The notes beneath the pieces were generated by a model. It searched no databases and had not been told where the DNA came from. It saw only the letters and a list, made by a program, of their open reading frames with translations. Shown here in pieces: positions 34,973-42,547 of a stretch of 64,000 bases of DNA. The stretch comes from Pseudomonas tohonis (lineage in GTDB: Bacteria; Pseudomonadota; Gammaproteobacteria; Pseudomonadales; Pseudomonadaceae). The DNA is taken from NCBI RefSeq assembly GCF_012767755.2, contig NZ_AP023189.1, forward strand, positions 3,102,001-3,166,000, given 5' to 3'. How positions within the stretch are numbered: position 1 is the stretch's first letter; every line of letters begins with the position of its first letter. The translations under genes were made by a program, and so were the position numbers.

Positions 34973-36562
34973 TCAGTTGCCCAGCAGCGCCAGGCATTCG
35001 TTCACCAGCTGTGGCGCGCGCTCCGCAGGGCCCTGGTGCATGAGGATGCGGTCGGGGCGTACAACCGCCACCGAGCGCCGGGGCATGGTCGGCAGGAAGC
35101 GGTCGCAGATGTCCTCGGCGAACGGCGTGTCCGGCCCTTGCTGGCCGCGCAGCCCCAGGTGCAGGAAGGTGCCGCCGCTGGCTTCCCAGCGCCGTTGCGC
35201 CGCGGCGTCCAGGGTCGAGCGTGGATCGACACCGAGCCCCACCAGGGCAAGGCCGTCCCCCAGCAGGTCGTCGCTGAGGCGGATGCGGTTCTGGGCGTCG
35301 CGCACCAGGGCCTGGGGGAACAGCCCGCCGCTGGCGCCGCGACGGATCCGCGGGCGCTTGAACAGGCCGTGTCGGAAGCGGTTCTTCGGCTTGATCTCCA
35401 GCTCCTCCAGGTGCCGGCGGGCGGGAGGGATGAAGCGCATCAGGCGCATCGAACCGTGCACCATGAGGGCGAGCAGGGCATTGCTCGGCATCACCAGGCT
35501 GCCCATCAGCTTGGCCAGGGCGATCATCTCCCGCGCATGGGGGCGCCGCTCCTGGTCGTAGCTGTCGAGCACCTCGGGCGTGGCGCGGCCCTGCAGCACC
35601 CAGGCGAGCTTCCAGGCCAGGTTGGCCGCGTCACGCAGGCCGGCCACCAGGCCCTGGCCGACGAAGGGCGGGGTGATGTGGGCGGCGTCGCCGACGAGGA
35701 ACACCCGGCCTTCCTGGAAGCGCTGGCAGCAGCGCGCGTGGAAGCGGTACACGGCCTTGCGCTCGATGCTGAGGGACTCCGGGGCGATCCAGGGCGACAG
35801 CAGCTGGGCGATGCGCGCGGGGTCTTCCATCTGCGCGCGGGTCTCGCCCTTGCGCATCATGAACTCCCAGCGTTCACGGCCGCCGGGGGCGGGCATGTGG
35901 GGAGTGGGGCGGCGGTGGTCGCAGATGAACTCGACATGGTCGATGGCGCTGCGCTGGCGGCCGTTGGCGTCGACGATGAGCCAGTCCTCGGCGTAGCTGC
36001 GGCCCTGGAAGTCCTGGCCGATCAGGCTGCGCACCTTCGAGCTGGCGCCGTCCGCGCCCACCAGGTAGCGGGCGCGCAGCGTCAACTCGCGGCCTTCGCC
36101 ATCGCGCAGGGTCGCCACTACGCCGTCGTCGTCCTGGGCCAGCCCGGTGAGCTCGAGGCCGCTGCGGGTCTCGATGCAGGGGAAGCACCGCGCCTGGGCG
36201 CGCATCGCACGCTCCAGGTCCGGCTGGTAGAAGGTCACCAGCTTGGGATGGCCGTCCAGGTTGCCGCTGGTGTTGGCGCGGCCGAACTCGCCCACCAGCG
36301 GGCAGTGCATCTTCACCTCGGGGATGACCACCTTGTCGAAGGCGTCCTCGTCCAGCCCGGCCTGCTGGAGGATGCGCAGCGCCTCGTTGTCCAGGGCGAT
36401 GGCGCGCGGCATCAGCAGGATGTCGCGGCTCTTGTCCACCACCAGGGTGCGCACGCCGCTGCGCCCCAGCAGCGCCGCCATGGTCGCGCCCACGGGGCCG
36501 TTGCCCACCACCAGCACATCCACCTGCTCGGGCAGGGATCGGGTTTCGTTCTTGTTGTTCAT
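34973..36562 (-). CDS. FAD-dependent aromatic hydroxylase (MhpA-like), copy 3
   Basis: The 529-residue protein has DVLVVGNGPVGATMAALLG, RYLVGADGASSKVRSLIG and VFLVGDAAHITPPFVGQG, the FAD/NADH hydroxylase motifs. GAAGGG precedes the ATG. Codons 2-5 (Asn-Asn-Lys-Asn) form an A-rich AACAACAAGAA element like an Hfq-Crc site. It is divergent from the PhyH-like gene across a 156-bp region and upstream of the second TetR gene. It could add a further hydroxyl group or feed a related substrate into the pathway. The substrate is unknown. Confidence 0.9.
   Translation of the reverse strand: MNNKNETRSLPEQVDVLVVGNGPVGATMAALLGRSGVRTLVVDKSRDILLMPRAIALDNEALRILQQAGLDEDAFDKVVIPEVKMHCPLVGEFGRANTSGNLDGHPKLVTFYQPDLERAMRAQARCFPCIETRSGLELTGLAQDDDGVVATLRDGEGRELTLRARYLVGADGASSKVRSLIGQDFQGRSYAEDWLIVDANGRQRSAIDHVEFICDHRRPTPHMPAPGGRERWEFMMRKGETRAQMEDPARIAQLLSPWIAPESLSIERKAVYRFHARCCQRFQEGRVFLVGDAAHITPPFVGQGLVAGLRDAANLAWKLAWVLQGRATPEVLDSYDQERRPHAREMIALAKLMGSLVMPSNALLALMVHGSMRLMRFIPPARRHLEELEIKPKNRFRHGLFKRPRIRRGASGGLFPQALVRDAQNRIRLSDDLLGDGLALVGLGVDPRSTLDAAAQRRWEASGGTFLHLGLRGQQGPDTPFAEDICDRFLPTMPRRSVAVVRPDRILMHQGPAERAPQLVNECLALLGN
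36549..36559 (-). promoter_or_regulatory. A-rich Hfq-Crc-like motif at the start of hydroxylase 3
   Basis: The transcribed strand reads AACAACAAGAA immediately after the ATG, inside codons 2-5. Hfq-Crc sites often lie at or just after the start codon. Confidence 0.4.
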
Positions 36563-36635
36563 GTCAGCCCTTCGCGTGATGAGCCACCCCTGTGGCGGGG
36601 TGACGGACGCTCAGGCTAATTAAAATTGGCGATAT

Positions 36636-36647
36636 TCTCAATATTGG
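36636..36647. promoter_or_regulatory. Candidate operator of the second TetR, site 2
   Basis: TCTCAATATTGG shares 11 of 12 bases with site 1. It lies in the AT-rich middle of the divergent hydroxylase 3 / PhyH region. Confidence 0.5.
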
Positions 36648-36680
36648 GATTATGATCATTTTCGGTGACACCCATCCCCT

Positions 36681-36690
36681 ACAACAACAA
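36681..36690 (+). promoter_or_regulatory. A-rich Hfq-Crc-like motif before the PhyH gene
   Basis: ACAACAACAA lies 28 bases upstream of the ATG, just before the CAGGGAG ribosome-binding region. Confidence 0.4.
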
Positions 36691-36718
36691 TCCGGGCGCC
36701 TGCGCCCAGGGAGCCGAG

Positions 36719-37684
36719 ATGACCTTTGCCGCCTACCCCCGACGTACCCTGACCGACGACGAAATCCGCCGCTATCGCGAAGATGGCGTGGTGATGATCC
36801 GCGGTGCCATCGAGCCGAACTGGATGGCCCTGATCGAAAGCGGAATCGAACAGGCGCGCACCAATACCTCGCTGGTGGGGCGTTTCATGTCGCGCAAGGT
36901 CGAGGGCTACCAGATGGATATCTTTCTCTGGAAACGCATCGACGCCCTGCGCGACCTGATCTACTACGGCCCCTTCGCCCGCTGGGCGCAGCAGTTGATG
37001 CGCTCCAGCGAGGTGCGCTTCTTCTACGACCAGATGTTCATCAAGGAGCCCGGCACCGATGCGCCGACGCCCTGGCACCAGGACCTCAGTTTCTGGCCGA
37101 TCCGTGGTGAGCAGATCTGCTCTTTCTGGATTCCGTGCGACCCGGTCACCCGCGCCAACAGCGGGTTGCTCTACGTGAAGGGTTCGCACCTGTGGCCGCA
37201 GCGCTTCAAGGCCATCTCGCCGGACTATGTGGCGGCGATCATCGATGAGGCGATGGACGACATTCCCGACATCAACGCCGACCCCGGGCGCTACGAGTTG
37301 CTGGACTGGGAGATGGAGCCGGGGGACATCCTGATGTTCCACCCGCTGACGCTGCACGGCTCCTACGGCAATGCGTCGCGTACCCAGCGCCGCCGCGCCC
37401 TGGCGCTGCGCTGGACCGGTGACGACGTGGTGTACGCGCCATCGGCCAAGCGCATGCCGATTCATTTCGAGCACGATTCGACGGCAGGCGGGCCGCTGCG
37501 GGGGGCTGCCTTTCCGCGCATCCTGCCCACCATCGAACCCGCCGAACGTGCTGCCCGCTTGCGGCCCGAACGCCAGGCGCTGCTGCGCCTGCTCGGCTCG
37601 TCCGCCTACAACGCCTGGGCCGCGGCACGCCTGGGCCTGAAGCGCGACGCCACGCGCGCGCTGCGGCAGACCTGGAAGCCCTGA
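36719..37684 (+). CDS. Phytanoyl-CoA dioxygenase (PhyH) family protein
   Basis: The start is ATG 36719, 5 bases after GGGAG, giving 321 residues. It is a non-heme Fe(II)/2-oxoglutarate oxygenase: the HxD motif is at His120-Asp122 (TPWHQDLSFW) and the distal His at 213 (HPLTLHGSYGN), followed by an Arg-rich strand (TQRRRALALRW) for 2-oxoglutarate binding. Such enzymes hydroxylate unactivated carbons, often of acyl or terpenoid compounds. It is divergent from hydroxylase 3 and probably under the same TetR. The substrate cannot be named. Confidence 0.88.
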   Translation: MTFAAYPRRTLTDDEIRRYREDGVVMIRGAIEPNWMALIESGIEQARTNTSLVGRFMSRKVEGYQMDIFLWKRIDALRDLIYYGPFARWAQQLMRSSEVRFFYDQMFIKEPGTDAPTPWHQDLSFWPIRGEQICSFWIPCDPVTRANSGLLYVKGSHLWPQRFKAISPDYVAAIIDEAMDDIPDINADPGRYELLDWEMEPGDILMFHPLTLHGSYGNASRTQRRRALALRWTGDDVVYAPSAKRMPIHFEHDSTAGGPLRGAAFPRILPTIEPAERAARLRPERQALLRLLGSSAYNAWAAARLGLKRDATRALRQTWKP

Positions 37685-37934
37685 GCCGGCCGCTCGGGGA
37701 ACTCTCCGCTGCCGGGTTGATCACGCCCGGTCGCTGGTCATGGACGAGGAGAGCGGGCTGCAGGGGGGATCGTCGAACTGCGCCCGCCAGGAAACACTTT
37801 GCAAAAGCCCGCTCGTTGAGCGCGTCCCCCGGGATTCTGTAATTTAGCCGTCGTGAAGCCGGGCCCCTCTGGCGGTTAATACCGCGATGTCGGAATCACA
37901 GTCTGTACAACTTCGACTGCAAGGAGGGGCTCCA

Positions 37935-38939
37935 ATGACCGCCCTAGATACGTTCCTGTTTTCCGACTTCCTCGGCACCGCCACCTGGCTGTGGCTGGTC
38001 TTCCTCGCCGTGGTGTTCTCCCTGCTGGCCTTCGACCTGGGCGTGCTGCATCGCGATAACCGCGAGATCGGCGTCAAGGAAAGCCTGCTGCTCTCCGCCG
38101 GCTACATCACCGCCGGCCTGCTGTTCGGGCTCTGGGTGTTCTTCCAGAAGGGCGGCGACGCCAGCATGGATTACCTCACGGGCTTCCTCATCGAAAAATC
38201 GCTGTCGATGGACAACGTGTTCCTCATGGCGATGATCTTCAGCTTCCTGGCCATCCCGCGCGAGTACCAGCACAAGGTGCTGTTCTGGGGAATCATGGGG
38301 GTGATCGTCCTGCGTGCGGTGATGATCGGTCTGGGCGCGGCGCTGATCCACGAGTTCAGCTGGATCCTCTACGTGTTCGGCGTGTTCCTGGCCATCACCG
38401 GCGTGAAGATGCTGTTCTCCAGGGTGGATGAGCACCCGGACCTGGAGAACAACGCACTGGTGAAGTTCCTGCGCCGGCACATGCGCGTCACCGACAGCCT
38501 GCACGGGCAGCGCTTCTTCGTGCGCCAAGCGGATGCCACCGGCAAGACCGTGCTCTGGGCGACGCCGCTGTTCTTGGCCCTGGTGATGATCGAGTGCGCC
38601 GACCTGGTGTTCGCCATCGACAGTGTGCCGGCGATCTTCGCCATCACCCAGGACCCGTTCATCGTCTACACCTCGAACATCTTCGCCATCCTCGGCCTGC
38701 GTGCCCTGTACTTCGCCCTGGCGGCGCTGATCCACCGCTTCGCCTACCTGAAGTACGCCCTCGCCCTGGTGCTGGTGTTCATCGGCGCGAAGATCTTCCT
38801 GGTCGGCATCATCGGCAAGATCCCGGCGGTGATCTCCCTCAGCGTGACCCTGGGCCTGCTGGTCGGCGGCGTGCTGCTGTCGCTGTACAAGACCCGTGGC
38901 CAGGCGGCGCAGCCCATCGAGGAGAACGACGCCCGCTGA
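37935..38939 (+). CDS. TerC/Alx-family integral membrane protein
   Basis: The gene encodes 334 residues, mostly hydrophobic, with about 9-10 transmembrane helices. The start has AAGGAGG 7 bases upstream. The acidic membrane motifs FLIEKSLSMDNVFL and IECADLVFAIDSVPAIFAIT are diagnostic of TerC/Alx. The family is linked to tellurite resistance and, more recently, to manganese export and metal loading of exported proteins. It is followed by a strong terminator. It stands alone between the catabolic cluster and a secreted-protein pair. I looked for the manganese riboswitch that often precedes such genes and could not confirm one; a small GCGGT-TAAT-ACCGC hairpin lies about 55 bp upstream. Confidence 0.92.
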   Translation: MTALDTFLFSDFLGTATWLWLVFLAVVFSLLAFDLGVLHRDNREIGVKESLLLSAGYITAGLLFGLWVFFQKGGDASMDYLTGFLIEKSLSMDNVFLMAMIFSFLAIPREYQHKVLFWGIMGVIVLRAVMIGLGAALIHEFSWILYVFGVFLAITGVKMLFSRVDEHPDLENNALVKFLRRHMRVTDSLHGQRFFVRQADATGKTVLWATPLFLALVMIECADLVFAIDSVPAIFAITQDPFIVYTSNIFAILGLRALYFALAALIHRFAYLKYALALVLVFIGAKIFLVGIIGKIPAVISLSVTLGLLVGGVLLSLYKTRGQAAQPIEENDAR

Positions 38940-38960
38940 CGCGCCTGCGGCGTCACCCCG

Positions 38961-38996
38961 GCCCCCTCGCGCACTGACGTGCCGAGGGGGCTTTTT
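38961..38996 (+). terminator. Rho-independent terminator after the TerC-family gene
   Basis: GCCCCCTCG and CGAGGGGGC pair, with an inner GCAC/GTGC stem, and TTTTT follows. It ends 57 bp after the stop codon. Confidence 0.9.
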
Positions 38997-39032
38997 GTTA
39001 GGCTGCGCTCCTTTTTTCGCAAGGAGCACCGC

Positions 39033-39947
39033 GTGGCCTTCTCAGCATGGAAGCACCTGCCCGCCTGGGCGACCCTGTGCATCGCCGGCACGGCGAGCGC
39101 CCACACCCTGCCCAGCACGGTCTACCGGGGCACGGCGGGGGATATGCAGCTGGAAGTCATCCTCCAGTTCGACAGCGCCTGGGATGGCATGGCCGGGTTC
39201 GTCGAGACCTCGGCCGCCGCCGATCACCTGACCCTGGAAAAGACCCCCTACGAGGCCGGCGAACCGCTGCTGATCAACCTGCGTGACAACACGCCGATGC
39301 CACCGGCGGCGATCGAGTTCCAGAGCTTCGTCATCGACCAGAAGGTGCTGCAGGGGCGCTGGATCGACCTGCGTACCCGTGAGGAGCGCCCTGTGCAGCT
39401 GCAACGCGAGCAGGTGTTCAGCGAGGACTCCCGGGTGGCCTACGAGGCCGACCTGCTGCAGAAGGGCACCAGCCAGGGCATGAGTTTCCGTGTGCATGCA
39501 CGCAAGGCGGCCAACGAAGCGGTGCCGGTCTTCGACCGCATCACCGTCATCGACAAGGCGAGTGGCGCGACGCGGCAGGTGATCGAGGGCCTGGATGCCT
39601 ACTTCTTCGGCACCGACACCCTGCGGCTGGCCTACCTGGACGATGACGACGTCGTCGACTTCTCCTTCGTGCCCAAGCGCATCCGCGAGAGCGACAAGGC
39701 CCTGGCCAGCGGCACGGTGCAGTACTACCTGTACGATCCGGCGTCCGGCCGCTACGCACTGCACGCGGGCCTGACCGAGATGGCCGGCAGCGGTTCGCTG
39801 TACTTCGACACCTACCAGCGCGGGCGCTTCGAGTACCGCCTTGAGGGGGGCGATGGCTACCGGCCCGGCGACTTCAAGGGTGGCTTCTACCGCCTGGTCG
39901 AAGGGCAGCGCGTGGTGATGCAGCCGGCCGGGGAGGGTGCGCAATGA
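39033..39947 (+). CDS. Secreted protein of unknown function, first of a related pair
   Basis: The best start is GTG at 39033 with AAGGAG 6 bases upstream, giving 304 residues and a signal peptide (hydrophobic WATLCIAGTASA). The mature protein opens with TLPSTVYRGTAG and contains LQGRWIDLRTREERPVQL. Both patterns recur in the next gene product (YRGTLG and LNGTWTDYRTGKSLPIQM), so the two proteins share a domain. The remainder is beta-rich with no catalytic motif. It overlaps the next gene by ATGA. Confidence 0.75.
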   Translation: MAFSAWKHLPAWATLCIAGTASAHTLPSTVYRGTAGDMQLEVILQFDSAWDGMAGFVETSAAADHLTLEKTPYEAGEPLLINLRDNTPMPPAAIEFQSFVIDQKVLQGRWIDLRTREERPVQLQREQVFSEDSRVAYEADLLQKGTSQGMSFRVHARKAANEAVPVFDRITVIDKASGATRQVIEGLDAYFFGTDTLRLAYLDDDDVVDFSFVPKRIRESDKALASGTVQYYLYDPASGRYALHAGLTEMAGSGSLYFDTYQRGRFEYRLEGGDGYRPGDFKGGFYRLVEGQRVVMQPAGEGAQ

Positions 39948-40636
39948 GTCGCTTCCTTCGCCTTGTCCTGCGCCTGGCCTTGTTCGCGGCCCTCTGCGGC
40001 CCGGGCGTGGCCTCCGCCCTGGACATCTACCGGGGCACCCTCGGCAAGCAGTCGATCACCCTGGTGACGGACTACCAGAACCGCATCATCCGTGGCCTGT
40101 ATTTCTACGACCGCTACCGCACGCCGATCCGCCTGAAACCGGTGTTCAGCAGCAACGAGCCCCATGGCACCGCCATGGACGAACTGGACACCGCTGGCCT
40201 GCCGGCGGCACGCATCCGTTTCACCACCTCGGGCTACTTCAAGCAGGACGCCACCCTCAACGGCACCTGGACCGACTACCGCACCGGCAAGAGCCTGCCG
40301 ATCCAGATGAAGCACGTCGCCCGGTTGAGTTCCGACGAAGCCTGGCCCGGCGCGACCGTGGAGGTGCCGCAGGCGGCGTCCACCGAGCGCTTCTACTTCC
40401 AAGTGCCGCTGGCCCGGGACGGTGCGCCGGCCACGGCCATCGAGGTGTACGCGAAGAAGACCGGCAAGCGCGTGCAGAGCCTGAGCCTGCCCGGGTGCCG
40501 CAACGAAGGGCTGGAAACCGTGCAGCTGGCACTCGAGCAGGGCATCACCCAGCTGCGGGTGGGCAAGCGCCAGCGCTGCGCGGGCGTGGCCTTCGCCTGG
40601 GACGAGCGCACGGGGCAGTTCGAACCCTTGCGCTGA
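39944..40636 (+). CDS. Secreted protein of unknown function, second of a related pair
   Basis: The 230-residue product has a signal peptide (MSRFLRLVLRLALFAALCG, cleavage near ASA). The mature part begins LDIYRGTLGKQSITLV and repeats the domain pattern of the preceding protein in a shorter form. Two cysteines (LPGCRNEG and QRCAGV) could form a disulphide. The ATGA overlap implies joint expression, possibly as a complex. No family is recognised. Confidence 0.75.
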   Translation: MSRFLRLVLRLALFAALCGPGVASALDIYRGTLGKQSITLVTDYQNRIIRGLYFYDRYRTPIRLKPVFSSNEPHGTAMDELDTAGLPAARIRFTTSGYFKQDATLNGTWTDYRTGKSLPIQMKHVARLSSDEAWPGATVEVPQAASTERFYFQVPLARDGAPATAIEVYAKKTGKRVQSLSLPGCRNEGLETVQLALEQGITQLRVGKRQRCAGVAFAWDERTGQFEPLR

Positions 40637-40644
40637 ACCGGGCT

Positions 40645-40672
40645 CGCGCCGGGCTCAGGGGAACCCGGCGCG
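40645..40672 (+). terminator. GC-rich hairpin after the secreted-protein pair
   Basis: CGCGCCGGG and CCCGGCGCG form a perfect 9-bp stem with a 10-base loop, 9 bp after the stop codon. No T run follows, so termination would be weak or Rho-assisted. Confidence 0.4.
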
Positions 40673-40818
40673 GATGCGGCCGGTGGCGAACGCGGCGCTG
40701 CTTCACAACCTGGGAATCCCCCGTGGCCCGCGGCTGGTGGGCGCCCTCGCTTCACGCCATGATTGGCGCTTTTGCGCGGGCCCTGGATCGGCCGGGCCCG
40801 CTGTGCAGGGAAACCGCG

Positions 40819-42498
40819 ATGCCCATGGAATCGGAACTGGCTTCGGCCGCCTGGCTCTACCTCGGTGGCGAGGGGGTCGAACCCTGCTGCCTGGCCTGGG
40901 ACCAGGATGTGACACCGCTCTGGTGCCTGCTGCTGGCGGGCGCACAGGTGGTGCCGGCGATCACACCGGCGCAGGTGGACGTGCAGACGCCCAGGCAGGG
41001 CCTGCGTTTGCCGTTGGCCGAGGCGCAGGATCACTGGGCGCAGTTCGAGGCCTATGTCCGCCGGCACCCCCAGCACCATCGCGTGCCCACCCTCGGGCTG
41101 TGCCTGGATGCGGTGGCCGCGTTCCTCGACCGCGCCGCGGCGCGCACCGGGGTGCCGGTCGAGTCGTTGTGGCTGCAGGGCGACCTGGATGCGGTTTCCG
41201 GGCCCTTCGATGCCAACACCGATTCGCGTATCGGCTTCTGGAAATGGAATGCGGACACCCGCCTGCAAGCGTTGCAGGACGGCACCGTCGATTTGCACGA
41301 CGTCACCCTGGTGCTGGATTACGAGGACCTCGACGAGTGGGTGCGGGCGTTCGGCCTGGAGACGCTGGACCACCCCTGGTTCCGGGCCCTGGGCTCTATC
41401 GAGGATTTCAGCGGGCTGCGCGTGCCTTTCGATGGGTGGGAGGAGTCGGTCGATGCCAGGCTGCCGGCGGATGAGCCCGATGGCAGCGATATCGAACCCG
41501 AGACCGGCGAGGGCCCTGAGCCGGAGCTTGAACCGGAGCTGGAGGCGCCCGTTCTACAGCCCGTTTCCCCTGATGAGTGGGAGCGCCGCCATCGGGCGGG
41601 CGACCCGGCTGCGGCGCTGGCCTTGTCCCGTCTTGCCCATGAACCGGCCCAGGCCATGCGCTGGGCGCGACGTGCCTGCGGCCTGGAGGGCGAGGCCGCG
41701 CCCACGGCGGCAGCCTGGTTGCGGTTGGCGCAGCTGGCGTTCGAACGCTCTGGCAGCCCGGATGATTTGCAGCAGGCGCGCGGCTGGGTGGAGCGGGCGC
41801 GGGCGCTGGATCATGAGCTGGACGAGGTCCATGCGCTGCTGTTGCTGCAGGCGCGCCTCTGGCTGGATGCCGAGGCCGGGCCGGTGGACGGTGCCCGGGC
41901 CTTCGCCGCGCTGGAGCGCCTGTTGCTGCTGAGTGTGCGTAACCAGGCCGAGCACACCGAGGGGCTGCACCTGCTTGGCATCTGCCGTCGTGATGGGCTG
42001 GGCTGCCCGGCGGACGCCGAGGCGGCGCGGGTGCTGTGGCGCTCGGCGGCGGCCGATGGGCATGGCCCGGCGACCCGGGCGCTGGTGGAGCTGCTGGCGG
42101 CCCAGGCCGAAGCCGAGGAAGACGCCGAAGCGGCCGAGCGGCTGTGGCTGGAGGCGCTCAACCACGCCGAGGTCTACCTGGAGTGTTTCGCCGATCGTGG
42201 CGATCTCCTGGTGATCGCCTTCATGCACGCCTTCTGCGGTGAGCTGGCGTTGCGCACCGATCCCGTCGACTGGGAGGAGGCCGAGGCGCACCTGCTGCGT
42301 GCGGCCGAGGCGGGGCATGCCGAGGCCATGGGCCTGTTGGCGGTGGAGGTTTACCGCAATCGCCACAGCCCGCTGCGCGACCTGCGCCGGGCGTTGCACT
42401 GGGCCTGGCGCTATGGCGTGGCGAGCGGCGTGCTGAAGTCGGCCGACGCCGGCTGGCAGCGCTGGGTGTTCGCGCTGTTCTGGCTGCTGCGGGGGTAG
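40819..42498 (+). CDS. Sel1/TPR-like repeat protein of unknown function
   Basis: The best start is ATG 40819 (AGGG upstream), giving 559 residues; the long open frame before it overlaps the secreted-protein gene and is not used. Residues 1-200 form an unidentified domain. An acidic linker (PETGEGPEPELEPELEAP) follows. The C-terminal half is a helical solenoid with Sel1-like units such as ATRALVELLAAQAEAEEDA and AEAHLLRAAEAGHAEAMGLL. Sel1/TPR repeats bind proteins. There is no signal peptide or membrane helix until a short hydrophobic C-terminus (WVFALFWLLRG). It resembles accessory proteins seen near secretion clusters, but no such cluster is present. Confidence 0.65.
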   Translation: MPMESELASAAWLYLGGEGVEPCCLAWDQDVTPLWCLLLAGAQVVPAITPAQVDVQTPRQGLRLPLAEAQDHWAQFEAYVRRHPQHHRVPTLGLCLDAVAAFLDRAAARTGVPVESLWLQGDLDAVSGPFDANTDSRIGFWKWNADTRLQALQDGTVDLHDVTLVLDYEDLDEWVRAFGLETLDHPWFRALGSIEDFSGLRVPFDGWEESVDARLPADEPDGSDIEPETGEGPEPELEPELEAPVLQPVSPDEWERRHRAGDPAAALALSRLAHEPAQAMRWARRACGLEGEAAPTAAAWLRLAQLAFERSGSPDDLQQARGWVERARALDHELDEVHALLLLQARLWLDAEAGPVDGARAFAALERLLLLSVRNQAEHTEGLHLLGICRRDGLGCPADAEAARVLWRSAAADGHGPATRALVELLAAQAEAEEDAEAAERLWLEALNHAEVYLECFADRGDLLVIAFMHAFCGELALRTDPVDWEEAEAHLLRAAEAGHAEAMGLLAVEVYRNRHSPLRDLRRALHWAWRYGVASGVLKSADAGWQRWVFALFWLLRG

Positions 42499-42506
42499 GG
42501 CAGGCG

Positions 42507-42537
42507 CATCGCCCGGGCCATGGCGGGTCGGGCGATG
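42507..42537. terminator. Hairpin between convergent genes
   Basis: CATCGCCCG and CGGGCGATG form a perfect 9-bp stem in the 49-bp gap between the Sel1-like gene and the aldehyde dehydrogenase gene. No T run is present, so it is a modest bidirectional terminator candidate. Confidence 0.45.
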
Positions 42538-42547
42538 GCGCGTTGCA

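Noticed and set aside
37685..37934. Manganese (yybP-ykoY) riboswitch before the TerC-family gene
   Set aside because: Genes of this family often carry it, but I could not find the conserved loop sequences. Only a small GCGGT-TAAT-ACCGC hairpin is present.
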